A stretch of 64,000 nt of DNA from Olavius algarvensis Delta 4 endosymbiont (GTDB lineage: Bacteria; Desulfobacterota; Desulfobacteria; Desulfobacterales; CAJINA01), in assembly GCA_905176665.1 (NCBI GenBank), contig CAJINA010000106.1:1-64000 (forward strand). Direction: 5' to 3'. Below, one piece after another: positions 44,801 through 54,370 of the stretch (position 1 is its first letter; each line of letters begins with the position of its first letter). The position numbers and the translations under genes were made by a program. The notes under the pieces were generated by a model, which worked only from the letters and a program-made list of their open reading frames with translations, was not told where the DNA came from and did not search any database.

Positions 44801-45477
44801 CGGATGCGTGCTTTGACCTTGTTGTACAGCTCGGCCTTGCGCGCCTGACGTTTCAGGCTGGCCATTTGACGGCTGATTTCCGAGGTAATGTCGTTGAGCC
44901 GGAGCAGGTTCTGCTGGGTGGCGGCGACCTTGCGCAGGGCCTCGGTCTTTCTGGTTTTGTAACGGGTCACGCCGGAGGCCTCTTCAATAAAGGCGCGGCG
45001 TTCGTCCGGGCCTGCATCGGTAATGGCGCCGATATTGCCCTGCTGGATGACCGCATAGGACCTGGCTCCCATGCCGCTGCCAACGAAAATGCTGTAGATA
45101 TCCTTCAGGCGGCAGGGCTGCTTATTGATGTAATAGACCCGTTCCCCGCTGCGGTACACCCGCCGCGTAATCATGATTTCAGTGAAATCCTTGAATTCTT
45201 CCGGGCCGTTCCCGTTTTCATTGGAGAGGGTCAGGGACACTTCGGCCATGTTGAGCGAAGGGGTACCGGCTGTTCCTGAAAAAATGACGTCTTCCATGGA
45301 CTTGCCGCGCAACTGTTTGGCGCTCTGTTCGCCCATGGCCCACCGCAGGGCATCTACCACGTTGCTCTTGCCGCACCCATTGGGGCCCACAATCGCGGAA
45401 ATACCATCCGGGAACTGAATGATGGAGCGTTCATGGAAGGATTTAAAACCGGTGATTTCCAGCTTTTTCAGTCTCAT
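41821..45477 (-). CDS. smc: Chromosome segregation protein SMC
   Basis: A 1,218-residue condensin ATPase. The N-terminal head starts MRLKKLEITGFKSFHE with Walker A GPNGCGKSN (31-39); two long coiled coils flank a hinge (about 510-660, including GLMADILEVPPQYETAVEAV); the C-terminal head has signature LLSGGEKALSAIAF (about 1107) and Walker B FCLMDEIDAPLD. It compacts and segregates DNA with ScpA/ScpB, which are not in the window. ATG 45477 is preferred over an extension to 45507. Confidence 0.97.
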   Translation of the reverse strand: MRLKKLEITGFKSFHERSIIQFPDGISAIVGPNGCGKSNVVDALRWAMGEQSAKQLRGKSMEDVIFSGTAGTPSLNMAEVSLTLSNENGNGPEEFKDFTEIMITRRVYRSGERVYYINKQPCRLKDIYSIFVGSGMGARSYAVIQQGNIGAITDAGPDERRAFIEEASGVTRYKTRKTEALRKVAATQQNLLRLNDITSEISRQMASLKRQARKAELYNKVKARIRTLDVRLSFVYYDEFTQKISDSETLLKELSDTDLEHSAELKRIDAAVEAIKFKREKKSHEISEQKTRRYDGQRSIDRLENDMAHLRNEIQRFTSEITELEDAGKDLESKNVKLVSEINQVEAQNQEFTGRITAVRADLDKERSASQKLIDRQAELDRTLETAKADHMELVTQEARLKNVSQNASRNQENLTRRLKRIDEEAALAQKALAQLQRKKEQSEEELRIIKREITRLNRRVDETQADLKEKNTTLGQQVKKVQTLEFEKNRARSKYATLKKMEDNFEWYKDGVRAVMQANQQASADALPPLQADILGLMADILEVPPQYETAVEAVLGESLQYVLVKDMQSGVNAVEYLRTAAAGRSGFIPVADLNGPQRPTPADTREDLLIQHVTARAGYEKLAEELLGRVLVATDLAAARDLRAKTANQWAVVTLQGDLITAGGVLVGGSRDKLAGILAKKAEVKTLADDIETLEKELVSGHAAQEKIAAAVRQTKVELQKLIEERGEQIQDEIEAEKALYKVTEDLKHARRHLEVVQLEQEQILGEADDTTAEMNRTNAAIEKIGVRITTARETVAATSSQIDALKAQMEGFNRNIIDLQMKLTSAEAGLENSKTTLRRLNEFQADGLARKAQLEAEINRKARKMTEAKYRIDESETSLKGLYEQVQKLATALESNEQDFSAIDEQLRENDRKASRLTSKREAANQKIRLVELDLSQQRLQRENLENRLIERYHKTLADFRREFADQEDTAEASPEKTPSQTVEQMESELERSRKRIASITDVNLGAIREYDQLKDRQDFLTEQRDDLLKAIDDLHRVIRKINRITQEKFMATFNAVNEKISEIFPRLFEGGTAKLTLTEPGNPLETGVEFMIQPPGKKLTRMSLLSGGEKALSAIAFIFSIFMLKPASFCLMDEIDAPLDDANIFRFNELLQIIGAKSQIIMITHNKRSMEFADTLFGITMEKKGISKIVSVNFDRNGNPPAPDDSELDVAANQ

Positions 45478-45737
45478 GTATGTGTGTCTTACCTTATTTA
45501 GGGTCATTCAGGATTGGCGCGGATACCAGTGCTTCCGGGTATACCAGATGGGGCTGGTGATGTAAAGCCAAAACACAACAGAAAGTGGGTGTCTGCCAGA
45601 TGTTATACAATATGTGGTGTAGATAGGATTGCCTGAAATATCGGGAAAATAGGTGTATAGATGTCAGGTCGTGAATCCGGGGTGTGGATGGGCGCGTGTT
45701 TCGGGGCAGCTGCGGTTGGAATCAGGCGGGCGGGGAC

Positions 45738-45767
45738 GGGCACAGCTGCAGGTCGCAGCCCGTGCCC
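45738..45767 (-). terminator. Hairpin downstream of the amino-acid ABC operon
   Basis: GGGCAC-GGG-CTGC / GCAG-CT-GTGCCC forms a GC-rich stem on the minus strand, about 20 bases after the ATPase gene's stop. There is no long T-run, so termination is a guess. The rest of 45508-45786 shows no gene. Confidence 0.4.
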
Positions 45768-45786
45768 GACACCTTCCCTCCGATTA

Positions 45787-46518
45787 TTATAAAATCTGGC
45801 TGAGAAACAACTTGGTTCGTTCGTGATCCGGTTTCTCGAAAAAGTGTTCCGGGGTGCCGACTTCGACGATTTTGCCCTCATCCATGAAGATGACCCGGTC
45901 CGCCACTTCCTTGGCAAAACCCATTTCGTGAGTCACGCACACCATGGTCATGCCCTCTTTGGCCAGGGCTTTCATGACGTCCAGGACCTCGCCGATCATC
46001 TCCGGATCGAGCGCCGAGGTCGGTTCGTCGAACAGCATGATCTTGGGTTCCATGGCCAGGGCGCGGGCGATGGCCACCCGCTGTTGCTGGCCACCCGAAA
46101 GCTGGTCGGGATAGACATTGATCTTGTCGACGATACCCACCTTTTTCAAGAGCGCCATGGCCTTATCCAGGGCTTCCTTCTTGGGCCGTTTGCGTACCAC
46201 GGTCTGGGCCAGGGTGACGTTTTCCAGCACGGTTTTGTGGGGGAAAAGATTGAAAGACTGGAAGACCATGCCCACTTCCGCGCGGATCTTGTTGATGTTG
46301 GTCTTGCGGTCGAGGATATCGATGCCGTCAATCATGATATGCCCGCTCGTGGCAGTTTCCAGATGGTTGAGGCAGCGGAGCAGGGTGCTTTTCCCCGAAC
46401 CGGAAGGCCCGATGACCACCACCACTTCGCCGGCTTCTATCTTGGTGGTGACATCCACGAGGGCTTTGACTTCGTGGGGTACCAGAAAGGTTTTATAGAC
46501 ATTTTTGACATCTATCAC
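45787..46518 (-). CDS. Polar amino-acid ABC importer ATPase (GlnQ-like)
   Basis: A 243-residue ATPase: Walker [10 protein letters not shown] (about 37-45), signature LSGGQQQR, Walker [16 protein letters not shown] and H-loop [10 protein letters not shown]. These are typical of the polar amino-acid (His/Gln/Glu) uptake family. It starts at GTG 46518, overlapping the permease stop by four bases. It energises the permease encoded just upstream. Confidence 0.94.
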   Translation of the reverse strand: MIDVKNVYKTFLVPHEVKALVDVTTKIEAGEVVVVIGPSGSGKSTLLRCLNHLETATSGHIMIDGIDILDRKTNINKIRAEVGMVFQSFNLFPHKTVLENVTLAQTVVRKRPKKEALDKAMALLKKVGIVDKINVYPDQLSGGQQQRVAIARALAMEPKIMLFDEPTSALDPEMIGEVLDVMKALAKEGMTMVCVTHEMGFAKEVADRVIFMDEGKIVEVGTPEHFFEKPDHERTKLFLSQIL

Positions 46519-47528
46519 GAGGTTTCATACCTCCTTTCCAGATACTGGACAAACATTGAAAGCGCGAAGGTCAGCACGAGGTACATGATGGCGCAGACAA
46601 ACCAGAATTCATAGGGCTGCAGGCTGACCGTAATGGCTTCCCGGGTGGCCTTGGTCAGTTCCCGGATCGCGATTATACCCAAAAGAGAGGAGTCCTTGAC
46701 CAGGCTAATAAACTGTCCGGCCAGGGGCGGCAGGATACGCCGCATGGCCTGGGGTAGGATCACGTGATACATGGACTGGGCGTAGGTCATGCCCAGAGAC
46801 CGGGATGCTTCTGACTGCCCTTTATGAATCGATTGGATGCCGGCCCGGACGATTTCGGTAACATAGGCACCGGTGAAACAGGCCAGGGATGCCACCCCGT
46901 AATAGATTGCCGGAATTTCCCGTAAACTGTAGTGTAGCAGGATATTGTTTACCAGCGTGGCAAATACAAAATACCAGATAAATATCTGGACGAGCAAAGG
47001 AGAGCCGCGGATGATTTCCACATAGGTGATAGCGGCCCATTTGAAAGCGGGATTGGAGGAAAGCCGCGCAATGCCCCCCATCAGGCCGATCAGAATACCA
47101 AACACGATCGCATAGAGACTCGCCTTGAGGGTGATCCACATGCCCTGTAGCATAATGCCGGGACGCCATTCCATGTAATGGGCCAGGGTATCACCCGGTG
47201 AGATAAGGTCGCCTTCACCGACCCAGACCTCCACTTTCTCATGCTCGATGGTATAGACTTCGGCCCCGTCTTCACCTTTGACTGAGACTACTGTGCGGTT
47301 GCCGTCGGCTGAAATAGAAGCCACGGTCCCTTCAATTTCGGCCTTGGTCTCTACTTTTTCGTGGTGGGCGAAGTAGCGGGGAACATTGTACCAGCGCCAT
47401 ACGTAATCAATTTTAATCGTGGCGATGTACAAGATGGCTAACATTGAGAAGACACCCAAAAAAAACACGCTGATCCAGAATATTGTGTTCGCTTTGGTAC
47501 GGGGTTTCTGTAAGCTAGAAGATTCCAT
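46515..47528 (-). CDS. Polar amino-acid ABC permease with an extra soluble domain
   Basis: 337 residues; typical members are ~220-250. After a first helix (about 17-39) comes a ~85-residue polar insert (about 45-130) that is beta-rich and Gly/Val/Asp-patterned ([36 protein letters not shown]). The standard permease core then begins with [20 protein letters not shown] and includes the ATPase-contact loop [22 protein letters not shown]. The insert should face the periplasm. AGGATC precedes ATG 47528; the frame extends to 47570 without support. Confidence 0.9.
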   Translation of the reverse strand: MESSSLQKPRTKANTIFWISVFFLGVFSMLAILYIATIKIDYVWRWYNVPRYFAHHEKVETKAEIEGTVASISADGNRTVVSVKGEDGAEVYTIEHEKVEVWVGEGDLISPGDTLAHYMEWRPGIMLQGMWITLKASLYAIVFGILIGLMGGIARLSSNPAFKWAAITYVEIIRGSPLLVQIFIWYFVFATLVNNILLHYSLREIPAIYYGVASLACFTGAYVTEIVRAGIQSIHKGQSEASRSLGMTYAQSMYHVILPQAMRRILPPLAGQFISLVKDSSLLGIIAIRELTKATREAITVSLQPYEFWFVCAIMYLVLTFALSMFVQYLERRYETS

Positions 47529-47619
47529 GTCAGATCCTGTTGGCAAAACAGGCCGGCAACTCCGGTGCACCCGGGCTGCCGGCCTGAAATGAGAGTCTGG
47601 AGTTGCTCAAACCGGGGTA

Positions 47620-48447
47620 CTATTCGATCTCTTTGATCCAGTCAGTACTCGTGATCCAACGGCTATAGATTTTTTGATAGCGGCCGTCATTTTTCACCTG
47701 GCGCAGGAAGTTGTTGAGCCAGTTCATGAAATCCGGATCGCCCTTGCGGATGGCCCAGGCCAGCGGCTCAAACGTAAAGGGCTCGTCCAGGAAGATGAGC
47801 TTGCCTTTGCCCTGCTGGGCCATGAAGGTAGCGCAAAAAGGCAGGTCGTAGATTGTGGCGTCGGCTTTGCCGTTGAGAACTTCAAGCGCTGCTTCGGATT
47901 CAGTTTCAAAGGATTTATATCTTGCTCTGGGGATCATGCGCTTGATGGCCTGCTCGCCGGTGGTACCCAGCTTCGAAGTAAGGGTGTATTTTTTGTTGTT
48001 GAGGTCTTTGTAGGATTTGACTTTGCCTTTGTGTTTCGGATTCAGCAGAATGGTCTGGCCGACAATGATGTAAGGATCGGCAAAGTTAATCTTGAGGTTT
48101 CTCTCCTGAGTAACGGTCATCCCACTGATAATAATGTCGAACTTTTTGGTAATCAGGGCGGGGATGATGCCGTCCCAGGCTGTGTTGACCGGTACGAATT
48201 TAACGCCCATGGCCTTGGCCATCTCTTTGGCCATGTCGATGTCGAATCCGATAAAACGGCCTTTTTTGTCCGCCATTTCAAAGGGCAGGTAACCGGCTTC
48301 GAAACCCACTCTCAGCTCGCCGCGTTTGGTGATCTGTTCCAGCGTGGATTTTTTGGCAAGATCAATATCCGATCCGATTGCGGTTGCCGAAAAACCAAAC
48401 AGTATTGCCGTTGCGAATACCAACCCCATTACAAGACCTTTTTTCAT
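47620..48447 (-). CDS. Amino-acid ABC importer binding protein (family 3)
   Basis: A 275-residue periplasmic binding protein with a Sec signal (MKKGLVMGLVFATAILFGFS; cleavage about residue 25). The signature GFDIDMAKEMAKAMGV and RGELRVGFEAGYLPFE are diagnostic of family 3. It binds an amino acid and passes it to the permease/ATPase encoded downstream; which one is not evident. AAGGAGG lies before the ATG. First gene of the three-gene operon. Confidence 0.94.
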   Translation of the reverse strand: MKKGLVMGLVFATAILFGFSATAIGSDIDLAKKSTLEQITKRGELRVGFEAGYLPFEMADKKGRFIGFDIDMAKEMAKAMGVKFVPVNTAWDGIIPALITKKFDIIISGMTVTQERNLKINFADPYIIVGQTILLNPKHKGKVKSYKDLNNKKYTLTSKLGTTGEQAIKRMIPRARYKSFETESEAALEVLNGKADATIYDLPFCATFMAQQGKGKLIFLDEPFTFEPLAWAIRKGDPDFMNWLNNFLRQVKNDGRYQKIYSRWITSTDWIKEIE

Positions 48448-48920
48448 CTTAAATCCTCCTTTTAAAATGACTCTGTTTGTCTGGTGTATCCATAGAGAAA
48501 CACCCAGTTTCCGTTAGAACCATGTTTCGGTCGGTTAATGCCCTGTAATGGGCTGATTTTCTGTCGTCTTGACCGATGGTTCGATATATATCAGATGCTG
48601 CGTAAAGTAAAGATTTGTTTAGCGTTTGAGGACGTGCTTTTAATAGGACTGAACGTATTATAATGGATCACCCATTTACTATCTCCGCTGTCCGGAGTCA
48701 AGCCAAACTTCATCCGGGAGGTTATCGCGCCCTTGCCAATGGCCGGTTCCGGATGGTTTTCAAGCGATAACCCTCTGTCCATAGCGGTTTGGGCTGGTTG
48801 CGACCCAGGGGCTAATCTCCTTGACACCTTCCACATGGGACAGGTAATATGGCCACCCAGCAGCACCGGTATTTTAGACTGAGGAATGCTTGTAACATAC
48901 AGAAATTCAGAGATAAACAC
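48448..48920. other. Divergent intergenic region
   Basis: It lies between the leftward amino-acid ABC operon and the rightward phosphofructokinase gene. It must contain both promoters, but I found no confident -35/-10 pair. The frame of the phosphofructokinase is open to ATG 48849, so up to 72 bases at the right end could be coding. Confidence 0.4.
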
Positions 48921-51017
48921 ATGCCCGCTAAAGGAAGCCCAAACCTGGAAACCCTGCTGCAGCATCCGGATGTGAAACAGGCCACGAGTAACATCAATAC
49001 GGAGTTGCGCGAACGGCGGGCTTTCATCCCGCCTGCCTGCGATGCCTTTGCCGGCCGTTACACCCGGTTGGAGGCCTGTCCGGATTACCAGTTCGAAATC
49101 GATCAGGACGCCCGCCGTCAATTGCCGGGCATAATTCACAATCAGGTCCAGGCGGTAAAGTGTTATCCCGCGGCCGATGAGAAATTTGTTGAAGCCTATC
49201 AGAGCAAGCGCAAAATCGGGGTGGTGTTTTCGGGCGGCCCGGCTCCCGGCGGGCATAATGTCATTGCCGGTTTGTTCGATGCCATGCAGAAGGCCAACCC
49301 GGCATCCAGCCTGTACGGTTTCTGGCTCGGACCGGACGGGATCATCGAGAATGAAGTGGTTGAGCTGACCGCCGAGCTGGTGGACGAATACCGGAATCTC
49401 GGCGGCTTTACCATGATCAAAACCGGGCGGACCAAGATTGATACGGCCGAGAAAATGTCCCTTTCGCGGGAAACCTGCAAATCTCTGGGGCTCGATGCTC
49501 TGGTCGTGGTGGGGGGGGATGATTCCAATACCAACGCCGCGTTCCTGGCCCAGGAAATGCTGGACGACGGGGTCCAGGTAATCGGTGTTCCCAAGACCAT
49601 CGATGGCGATATCCAGGTGCGCGACGCGAACGGCGCGGTGTTGTGTTCCATGTCGTTCGGATTCCACTCGGCCGCACGTGGTTTCGCACAGAATATCAGT
49701 AACTTGTGTACTGATGCCAGTTCGGATATCAAGTACTGGCACATCTGCAAGGTGATGGGCCGGGTGGCCAGCCACCTGGCCCTGGAGGTCGCCCTGCAGA
49801 CCCACGCCAATATCACCCTGATCGGGGAGGATCTCGCCGATTACGTGGACAAGCGGCGTATCGCCGCCGCGGCCAAGGAGGGTACGATCGACTACACGGC
49901 CTACGGCATGACCCTGCGGCACCTGTCCCGGGTCATCTGCGACGGCATCGTGCGGCGAGCTGCGGTCGGCAAGAATTACGGTGTCCTGGTCATCCCGGAA
50001 GGGGTGTTGGAATTCATCAACGAAATCCAGACGTTCATCATCAAGCTCAGCACGATTATCGCGGACTATAACGACACCCATGATATCGATTTCCACAAAA
50101 CGTTTCCCGCCCTGGAAGAGAAGCTGGAATATCTCCGGCGCCTCCAGCAGCTGTCCGGCGAAAATGGCGGGCTGCCCATTTGGAATGCCCGCGATAACGA
50201 CCTGTTCAGCGACATCCCGGAATTTTTCCAGGAAGGGCTTTTGACCGAAAGGGACAGCCACGGCAACTTCCAGTTTTCGCTGGTTCAGACGGACAAGATC
50301 CTGATGGGGCTGGTTAGGGACTACCTGGACATCCTGAAGGAAAAAGGCCTCTACAAAGTTGGCATCGAAAGAAAGTACTTCGCAAAGGTCATGACAGCAG
50401 GTGGGCTGGACCCGGCCAGAATCGGTCCGGTGCTTTTCAGTGATTACCAAGACGGACCTTACCTGCTCATGAAAAAGAGCATCTTCTCCATTAAAACCCT
50501 GACGCAGACCCTGGTAAAAGCCGGTATCATAAAGGCCGAAGACGGGGTGCCCGCGGCCGTCATGAAGATCTACATAAAGTCGATGCCCAAATTCAAAACC
50601 CAGCGGCACTTTTACGGCTACGACGGTCGCGGCAGTCATCCCACGCGCTTTGACTGCAACTATACCTACAACCTCGGGCTGACGGTGTTCAGCCTCATTG
50701 CCAATGGGGCCACCGGCCAGATGGCGGCCATCAAAAATCTCGAGAAAGAGTTTTCCCACTGGGAGCCGGTGGGGATTCCCATTGCCCCGCTCATGCGCCT
50801 GGAAGAACGCAAAGGCAAATTATCTCTGGTTCTGGAAAAAAGTGTGGTGGAACTGGATTCCGTGGCTTTCCAGGTGGTCAAGTCATTCCGGGAGCAATGG
50901 CTGGCGGCTGAACCGGGAGCGGACAACTACCGCCGCCCGGGGCCCATTCGATTTACGGGGAACAGCGAAGAGGACCGGCCGTTGACGTTGGTGTTGAATG
51001 CATTGGCAGATGAATAA
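48921..51017 (+). CDS. Pyrophosphate-dependent phosphofructokinase (long PFP type)
   Basis: About 698 residues, in the size range of the long PFP-like (clade X / plant beta) enzymes. The phosphate-binding loop is GGPAPGGHN (about 104-112); GGDDSNTNAA has D200-D201, and PKTIDGD (224-230) holds the catalytic aspartate. The Asp after GGD, in place of Gly, marks PPi rather than ATP as phosphoryl donor. It makes fructose 1,6-bisphosphate reversibly, saving ATP in anaerobes. The start is uncertain (ATG 48849 or 48921). A convergent CBS-domain gene follows a shared hairpin. Confidence 0.92.
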   Translation: MPAKGSPNLETLLQHPDVKQATSNINTELRERRAFIPPACDAFAGRYTRLEACPDYQFEIDQDARRQLPGIIHNQVQAVKCYPAADEKFVEAYQSKRKIGVVFSGGPAPGGHNVIAGLFDAMQKANPASSLYGFWLGPDGIIENEVVELTAELVDEYRNLGGFTMIKTGRTKIDTAEKMSLSRETCKSLGLDALVVVGGDDSNTNAAFLAQEMLDDGVQVIGVPKTIDGDIQVRDANGAVLCSMSFGFHSAARGFAQNISNLCTDASSDIKYWHICKVMGRVASHLALEVALQTHANITLIGEDLADYVDKRRIAAAAKEGTIDYTAYGMTLRHLSRVICDGIVRRAAVGKNYGVLVIPEGVLEFINEIQTFIIKLSTIIADYNDTHDIDFHKTFPALEEKLEYLRRLQQLSGENGGLPIWNARDNDLFSDIPEFFQEGLLTERDSHGNFQFSLVQTDKILMGLVRDYLDILKEKGLYKVGIERKYFAKVMTAGGLDPARIGPVLFSDYQDGPYLLMKKSIFSIKTLTQTLVKAGIIKAEDGVPAAVMKIYIKSMPKFKTQRHFYGYDGRGSHPTRFDCNYTYNLGLTVFSLIANGATGQMAAIKNLEKEFSHWEPVGIPIAPLMRLEERKGKLSLVLEKSVVELDSVAFQVVKSFREQWLAAEPGADNYRRPGPIRFTGNSEEDRPLTLVLNALADE

Positions 51018-51037
51018 TCATCCGCCAAGGGGTTTAG

Positions 51038-51113
51038 ACCGAAGGCAGAAGACTGAAGGTAGCTACGTTCTTTGAGGGTTTACTTCAGTCTTCAGCCTTC
51101 AGTCTATCTACCT
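51038..51113. terminator. Bidirectional hairpin between convergent genes
   Basis: ACCGAAGGCAGAAGACTGAAGG pairs with CTTCAGTCTTCAGCCTTCAGT around a ~25-base loop. It lies 21 bases after the phosphofructokinase stop and just before the end of the minus-strand CBS gene, so it probably terminates both. The same motif occurs at 41652-41809. Confidence 0.65.
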
Positions 51114-51117
51114 GATT

Positions 51118-51726
51118 TTAATCCGTTGAGCTCACTACTTCAAAACCGTTTTCTTTCAAGGCACTGCAGATGCTTGCGGTTTTACACTCTTTCAGGCGGA
51201 AGTAGTAAATGCGGCCGGTGGACTGTAAAGTCGCTATGCCGACGTTGATGACGTCACCGCCGCTGGCGTTGATCACCTCCAGGGCCTTTTGAAACCCGCC
51301 CCGGCCATTTTCCCCGGCCCGGACATCAATCCGGGAAGAGGCTGTCAAGATCCCCATCATGTCGATAAAGGCGCGCAGCATGTCGGTCTCGGTAATGATC
51401 CCGATCAGGGTATTGTTTTTAAGGACCGGCATACCGCTGATTTTGTGCTCGTAGATCAGTCGGGCGGCGATTTCGATGTCGCTGTCGGGGGACACGGAGA
51501 TAGTGTCCTTGATCATAAGGTCCATGAGCGTAACGCCGGCCACCATCGAAGGAATCAACCCCTGTTTCAGGTCTGCCAGGGTCACCAGGCCAACAAAACG
51601 TTTTCCCTGGGCCACCACAGGCAGGTGGCGGATCGAGTTGGTCTTCATAACGGCAATGGCGTCCTGGATAGTGGCATCCTGGGTGATGGTGATGGGATCC
51701 GGAATCATCAGGTCTTTGATTTTCAT
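51118..51726 (-). CDS. CBS-domain protein, AcuB-like
   Basis: A 202-residue soluble protein: two CBS domains (about 1-57, MKIKDLMIPDPITITQDATI; and about 72-130, LMIKDTISVSPDSDIEIAAR) and a C-terminal ACT-like domain (about 140-202, GGFQKALEVINASGGDVINV). This order matches AcuB, linked to acetoin utilisation in Bacillus; here it is more likely an adenosine-nucleotide sensor. ATG 51726 has AAGGAG eight bases upstream; the frame extends to 51927 without a site. Confidence 0.9.
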   Translation of the reverse strand: MKIKDLMIPDPITITQDATIQDAIAVMKTNSIRHLPVVAQGKRFVGLVTLADLKQGLIPSMVAGVTLMDLMIKDTISVSPDSDIEIAARLIYEHKISGMPVLKNNTLIGIITETDMLRAFIDMMGILTASSRIDVRAGENGRGGFQKALEVINASGGDVINVGIATLQSTGRIYYFRLKECKTASICSALKENGFEVVSSTD

Positions 51727-51972
51727 GGCAAGCTCCTTGGTTTCCCGAAAGCGTGGGGACCTGATGCGAGCCTGGAGTCGGAATGCGCCGATACGGAAAA
51801 CGGCAGTGAGCGGGAGCGGCAGGGCAGGAAATCGCTTGAGCTGGAAGTTGTCAGGTCTATATAAACAACATCGCTCATCTGCTGAAAAAACGCAAGCGGG
51901 AAGCGTGCGCGGGTCGGCCCATTTCAAGGCCGCGGTTCGGATGGCTTGGAGAGGAGCGGCGAATAGCGGGAG

Positions 51973-53097
51973 TTAACCCTTGTTTTTCAGTACAGGTTCA
52001 TAGCTGCACAAGGGCTCTTCATTCATATATTCCCCGGTGGCTTCAAAGGCTCGCGCACGGCAGCCGCCACAGACGCGCTTGTACTCACAGGCACCGCATT
52101 TTCCGGTCAATTGTTTAAAATCCCGCAAGCGGGTAAAGACTTCGGAAGATTCCCAGATGGTGTCGAACGGCGTTTTGGTGACGTCGCCACTGTCCACGTG
52201 CAAAAACCCGCAGGGTTGCACAATACCGGTGTGTGAAATAAAGCAAAAGCCGGTCCCTCCCAGACAGCCTCTGGTGACGGCGTCCAGACCGTGGGAGTTG
52301 AAGGTGACGGATTTGCCCTCTTCGGAAGCCCTCTGTCTCAAAATGCGGTAGTAGTGTGGAGCACAGGTGGCTTTGAGTTGCAGTGGGCTTTTCTCCCGCT
52401 GTTCGTAAAACCAGTTCAAGGTGCTTTCATATTCTTCGGCAGTGATCTCCTGGTCGGCAATATATTTGCCGCGACCGGTGGGGACCAGCAGGAAAATGTG
52501 GTGGGCCACCGCTCCCAAATCAATGGCCAGCTGATGAATCGCAGGAATCTGGTCCAGGTTGGACTGTGTGATGGTCGTGTTGATCTGGAATTCAATGCCG
52601 GCCCCGGTAGCATTCTCAATACCTTGCAGAGCAGCGGCATAGGCGCCGTCGACCGCTCGGAAACGGTCATGGAACTCTGCCGTCGCCCCATCGATGCTAA
52701 TGCTGATGCGGCGAATGCCGGCGGTCGCCATTTTGGCGGCATTTTCTTTGGTGACCAGGGTGCCGTTCGGAGCCATCACCATGCGCAGCCCCTTGTCGGT
52801 GCCGTAACGGGCAACTTCAAAAATATCCGGACGCAGCAGGGGTTCTCCACCGGTTAGAATAACAATCGGTTCTCCTGTTTTGGCAATTTGGTCAAGCAGG
52901 CGCAGGCAGGCGGCTGTATCGAGCTCCCCCTCGTAGGGACCGTTGGTGGCCGCTGCCCGGCAGTGGATGCAGTTCAGGTTGCAGTTACGGGTAATTTCCC
53001 AAGCCACCAGCCGCAAGGTGGCCCCTCTGGCTTTTTCGCCCGGGTGTCCCCCCGGATGACCGCCTGGTTTCGATGCATGGTGTGGATGTGGAGTCAT
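51973..53097 (-). CDS. ahbD: AhbD, haem b synthase (radical SAM)
   Basis: A 374-residue radical-SAM enzyme that oxidatively decarboxylates Fe-coproporphyrin III to protohaem, the last step of the siroheme-dependent pathway of sulfate reducers and archaea. After a His/Pro/Gly-rich leader, the SAM cluster motif CNLNCIHC uses C39, C43 and C46; GGEPLLRPD and ISIDGATAEFHD follow; the C-terminal SPASM-like domain has CGACEYKRVCGGCRAR and C364. The His-rich leader may bind metal or haem. It lies downstream of hemB and ahbC. Confidence 0.92.
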   Translation of the reverse strand: MTPHPHHASKPGGHPGGHPGEKARGATLRLVAWEITRNCNLNCIHCRAAATNGPYEGELDTAACLRLLDQIAKTGEPIVILTGGEPLLRPDIFEVARYGTDKGLRMVMAPNGTLVTKENAAKMATAGIRRISISIDGATAEFHDRFRAVDGAYAAALQGIENATGAGIEFQINTTITQSNLDQIPAIHQLAIDLGAVAHHIFLLVPTGRGKYIADQEITAEEYESTLNWFYEQREKSPLQLKATCAPHYYRILRQRASEEGKSVTFNSHGLDAVTRGCLGGTGFCFISHTGIVQPCGFLHVDSGDVTKTPFDTIWESSEVFTRLRDFKQLTGKCGACEYKRVCGGCRARAFEATGEYMNEEPLCSYEPVLKNKG

Positions 53098-53122
53098 GGT
53101 TCTTTGTAATGCGTGTTAAGGG

Positions 53123-53272
53123 TTATGTCTCAACTTTCGGGCTTGACGAAAGTTCAGGCCCTGTATCGGTATCGCTATCGAAATCGAGGTCCGCATGACC
53201 TTTCCGAAGCCGATTTCGATCCCGATACCGATAGCGATTTCGATTCGAGCTGAAACCCGAAAGCTGAGTTAT
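53123..53272. repeat. Hairpin repeat of the CGATTTCGAT family
   Basis: The ends CTCAACTTTCGGGCTTGACG and GCTGAAACCCGAAAGCTGAG are inverted. Inside, GTATCGGTATCGCTATCGAA pairs with the CCGATACCGATAGCGATTTC arm around GGTCCGCATGACC. It closely matches 14205-14340. It separates hemB from ahbD. Confidence 0.8.
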
Positions 53273-53374
53273 GTATAGGGTGTTGAGTCTTCCTGATCCT
53301 CCGTTTGGGTGCCATGTTTGTCCCAACACCTGAAACCTATCGCAATATTCGATGAAGACAGACCTAAGTTCACT

Positions 53375-54352
53375 TTATTGGGCCCGCAGTGCTTTGGCCG
53401 CCTCGATAGCGAAATAGGTCAGGATCATGTCCGCCCCGGCCCGCTTGATCGAGGTCAGGGTCTCCAGCATGACCTTGGTGCCGTCTATCCAGCCCATTTT
53501 TTCGGCGGCCTTGATCATGGCGAATTCACCGCTGACGTTATAGGCCGCCACCGGCAGGTCGATCTCTTCTCTGATCCGGCAGATGATATCCAGGTAGGAC
53601 AGTGCCGGTTTTACCATGATGATGTCGGCGCCCTCCTCGATGTCCATGGCGGCTTCCCGGATGGCTTCCAGGGCATTGGCCGGATCCATCTGGTATGTGC
53701 GGCGGTCACCGAACTGGGGCGCGGAGTGGGCGGCCTGGCGAAAGGGGCCGTAATAAGCCGAGTGGTATTTCGCGCTGTAGGCCATGATGGGAATATGGTC
53801 GTAATTGTTTTCGTCCAGACTGTTCCTGATTTCGGCCACCCGCCCATCCATCATATCCGAGGGCGCCACCATGTCGGCTCCGGCGCGGGCGTGACTGACC
53901 GCCACCCGGGCCAGCAGGTCCAGGGAGGCGTCATTGTCGATGGTCCGGCCTTCAACCACGCCGCAGTGTCCGTGATCGGTGTACTGGCACAGGCAGACAT
54001 CTGTGATCACCGCCAGGTCAGGGACCTTGTCTTTGACCGCTTTGACCGCCTGCTGGACGATGCCGTTCTTATCGTAGGCGGCAGTACCCAGGGCATCTTT
54101 TTTATCCGGTATACCGAAGAGCATGATCGCCGGAATACGCAGCTCACCGGCCTCGCGGGCAACCGTCACCAGGTTGTCCAGCGAGAGTTGAAAATGACCC
54201 GGCATCGAATCGATGGGGTTTTTCACATTCCGGCCGCCAATGGCAAAAAGCGGCAGGATCAGGTCCTCGACACCCAGACGGGTTTCACGGACCATCCGGC
54301 GAAAATTATCATTGCTGCGCATTCTGCGGGGACGATAATCAGGAAAGATCAT
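53375..54352 (-). CDS. hemB: Porphobilinogen synthase (ALA dehydratase)
   Basis: A 325-residue enzyme joining two 5-aminolevulinate molecules. The Schiff-base lysines are K195 ([13 protein letters not shown]) and K248 ([10 protein letters not shown]); the zinc ligands are C120, C122 and C130 ([14 protein letters not shown]), so it is a zinc-type enzyme. Length is typical. It lies between ahbC and ahbD on the same strand, feeding the same pathway, but is separated from each by a repeat element. Confidence 0.97.
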   Translation of the reverse strand: MIFPDYRPRRMRSNDNFRRMVRETRLGVEDLILPLFAIGGRNVKNPIDSMPGHFQLSLDNLVTVAREAGELRIPAIMLFGIPDKKDALGTAAYDKNGIVQQAVKAVKDKVPDLAVITDVCLCQYTDHGHCGVVEGRTIDNDASLDLLARVAVSHARAGADMVAPSDMMDGRVAEIRNSLDENNYDHIPIMAYSAKYHSAYYGPFRQAAHSAPQFGDRRTYQMDPANALEAIREAAMDIEEGADIIMVKPALSYLDIICRIREEIDLPVAAYNVSGEFAMIKAAEKMGWIDGTKVMLETLTSIKRAGADMILTYFAIEAAKALRAQ

Positions 54353-54370
54353 AGCGCGTTCCTTTTAACA

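Noticed and set aside
48591..50759. 722-codon frame antisense to the phosphofructokinase
   Set aside because: The sense strand encodes a recognisable enzyme with catalytic motifs; the antisense frame shows none.
51727..51927. N-terminal extension of the CBS-domain gene
   Set aside because: The added residues have no domain character, while AAGGAG sits at the right distance from ATG 51726.
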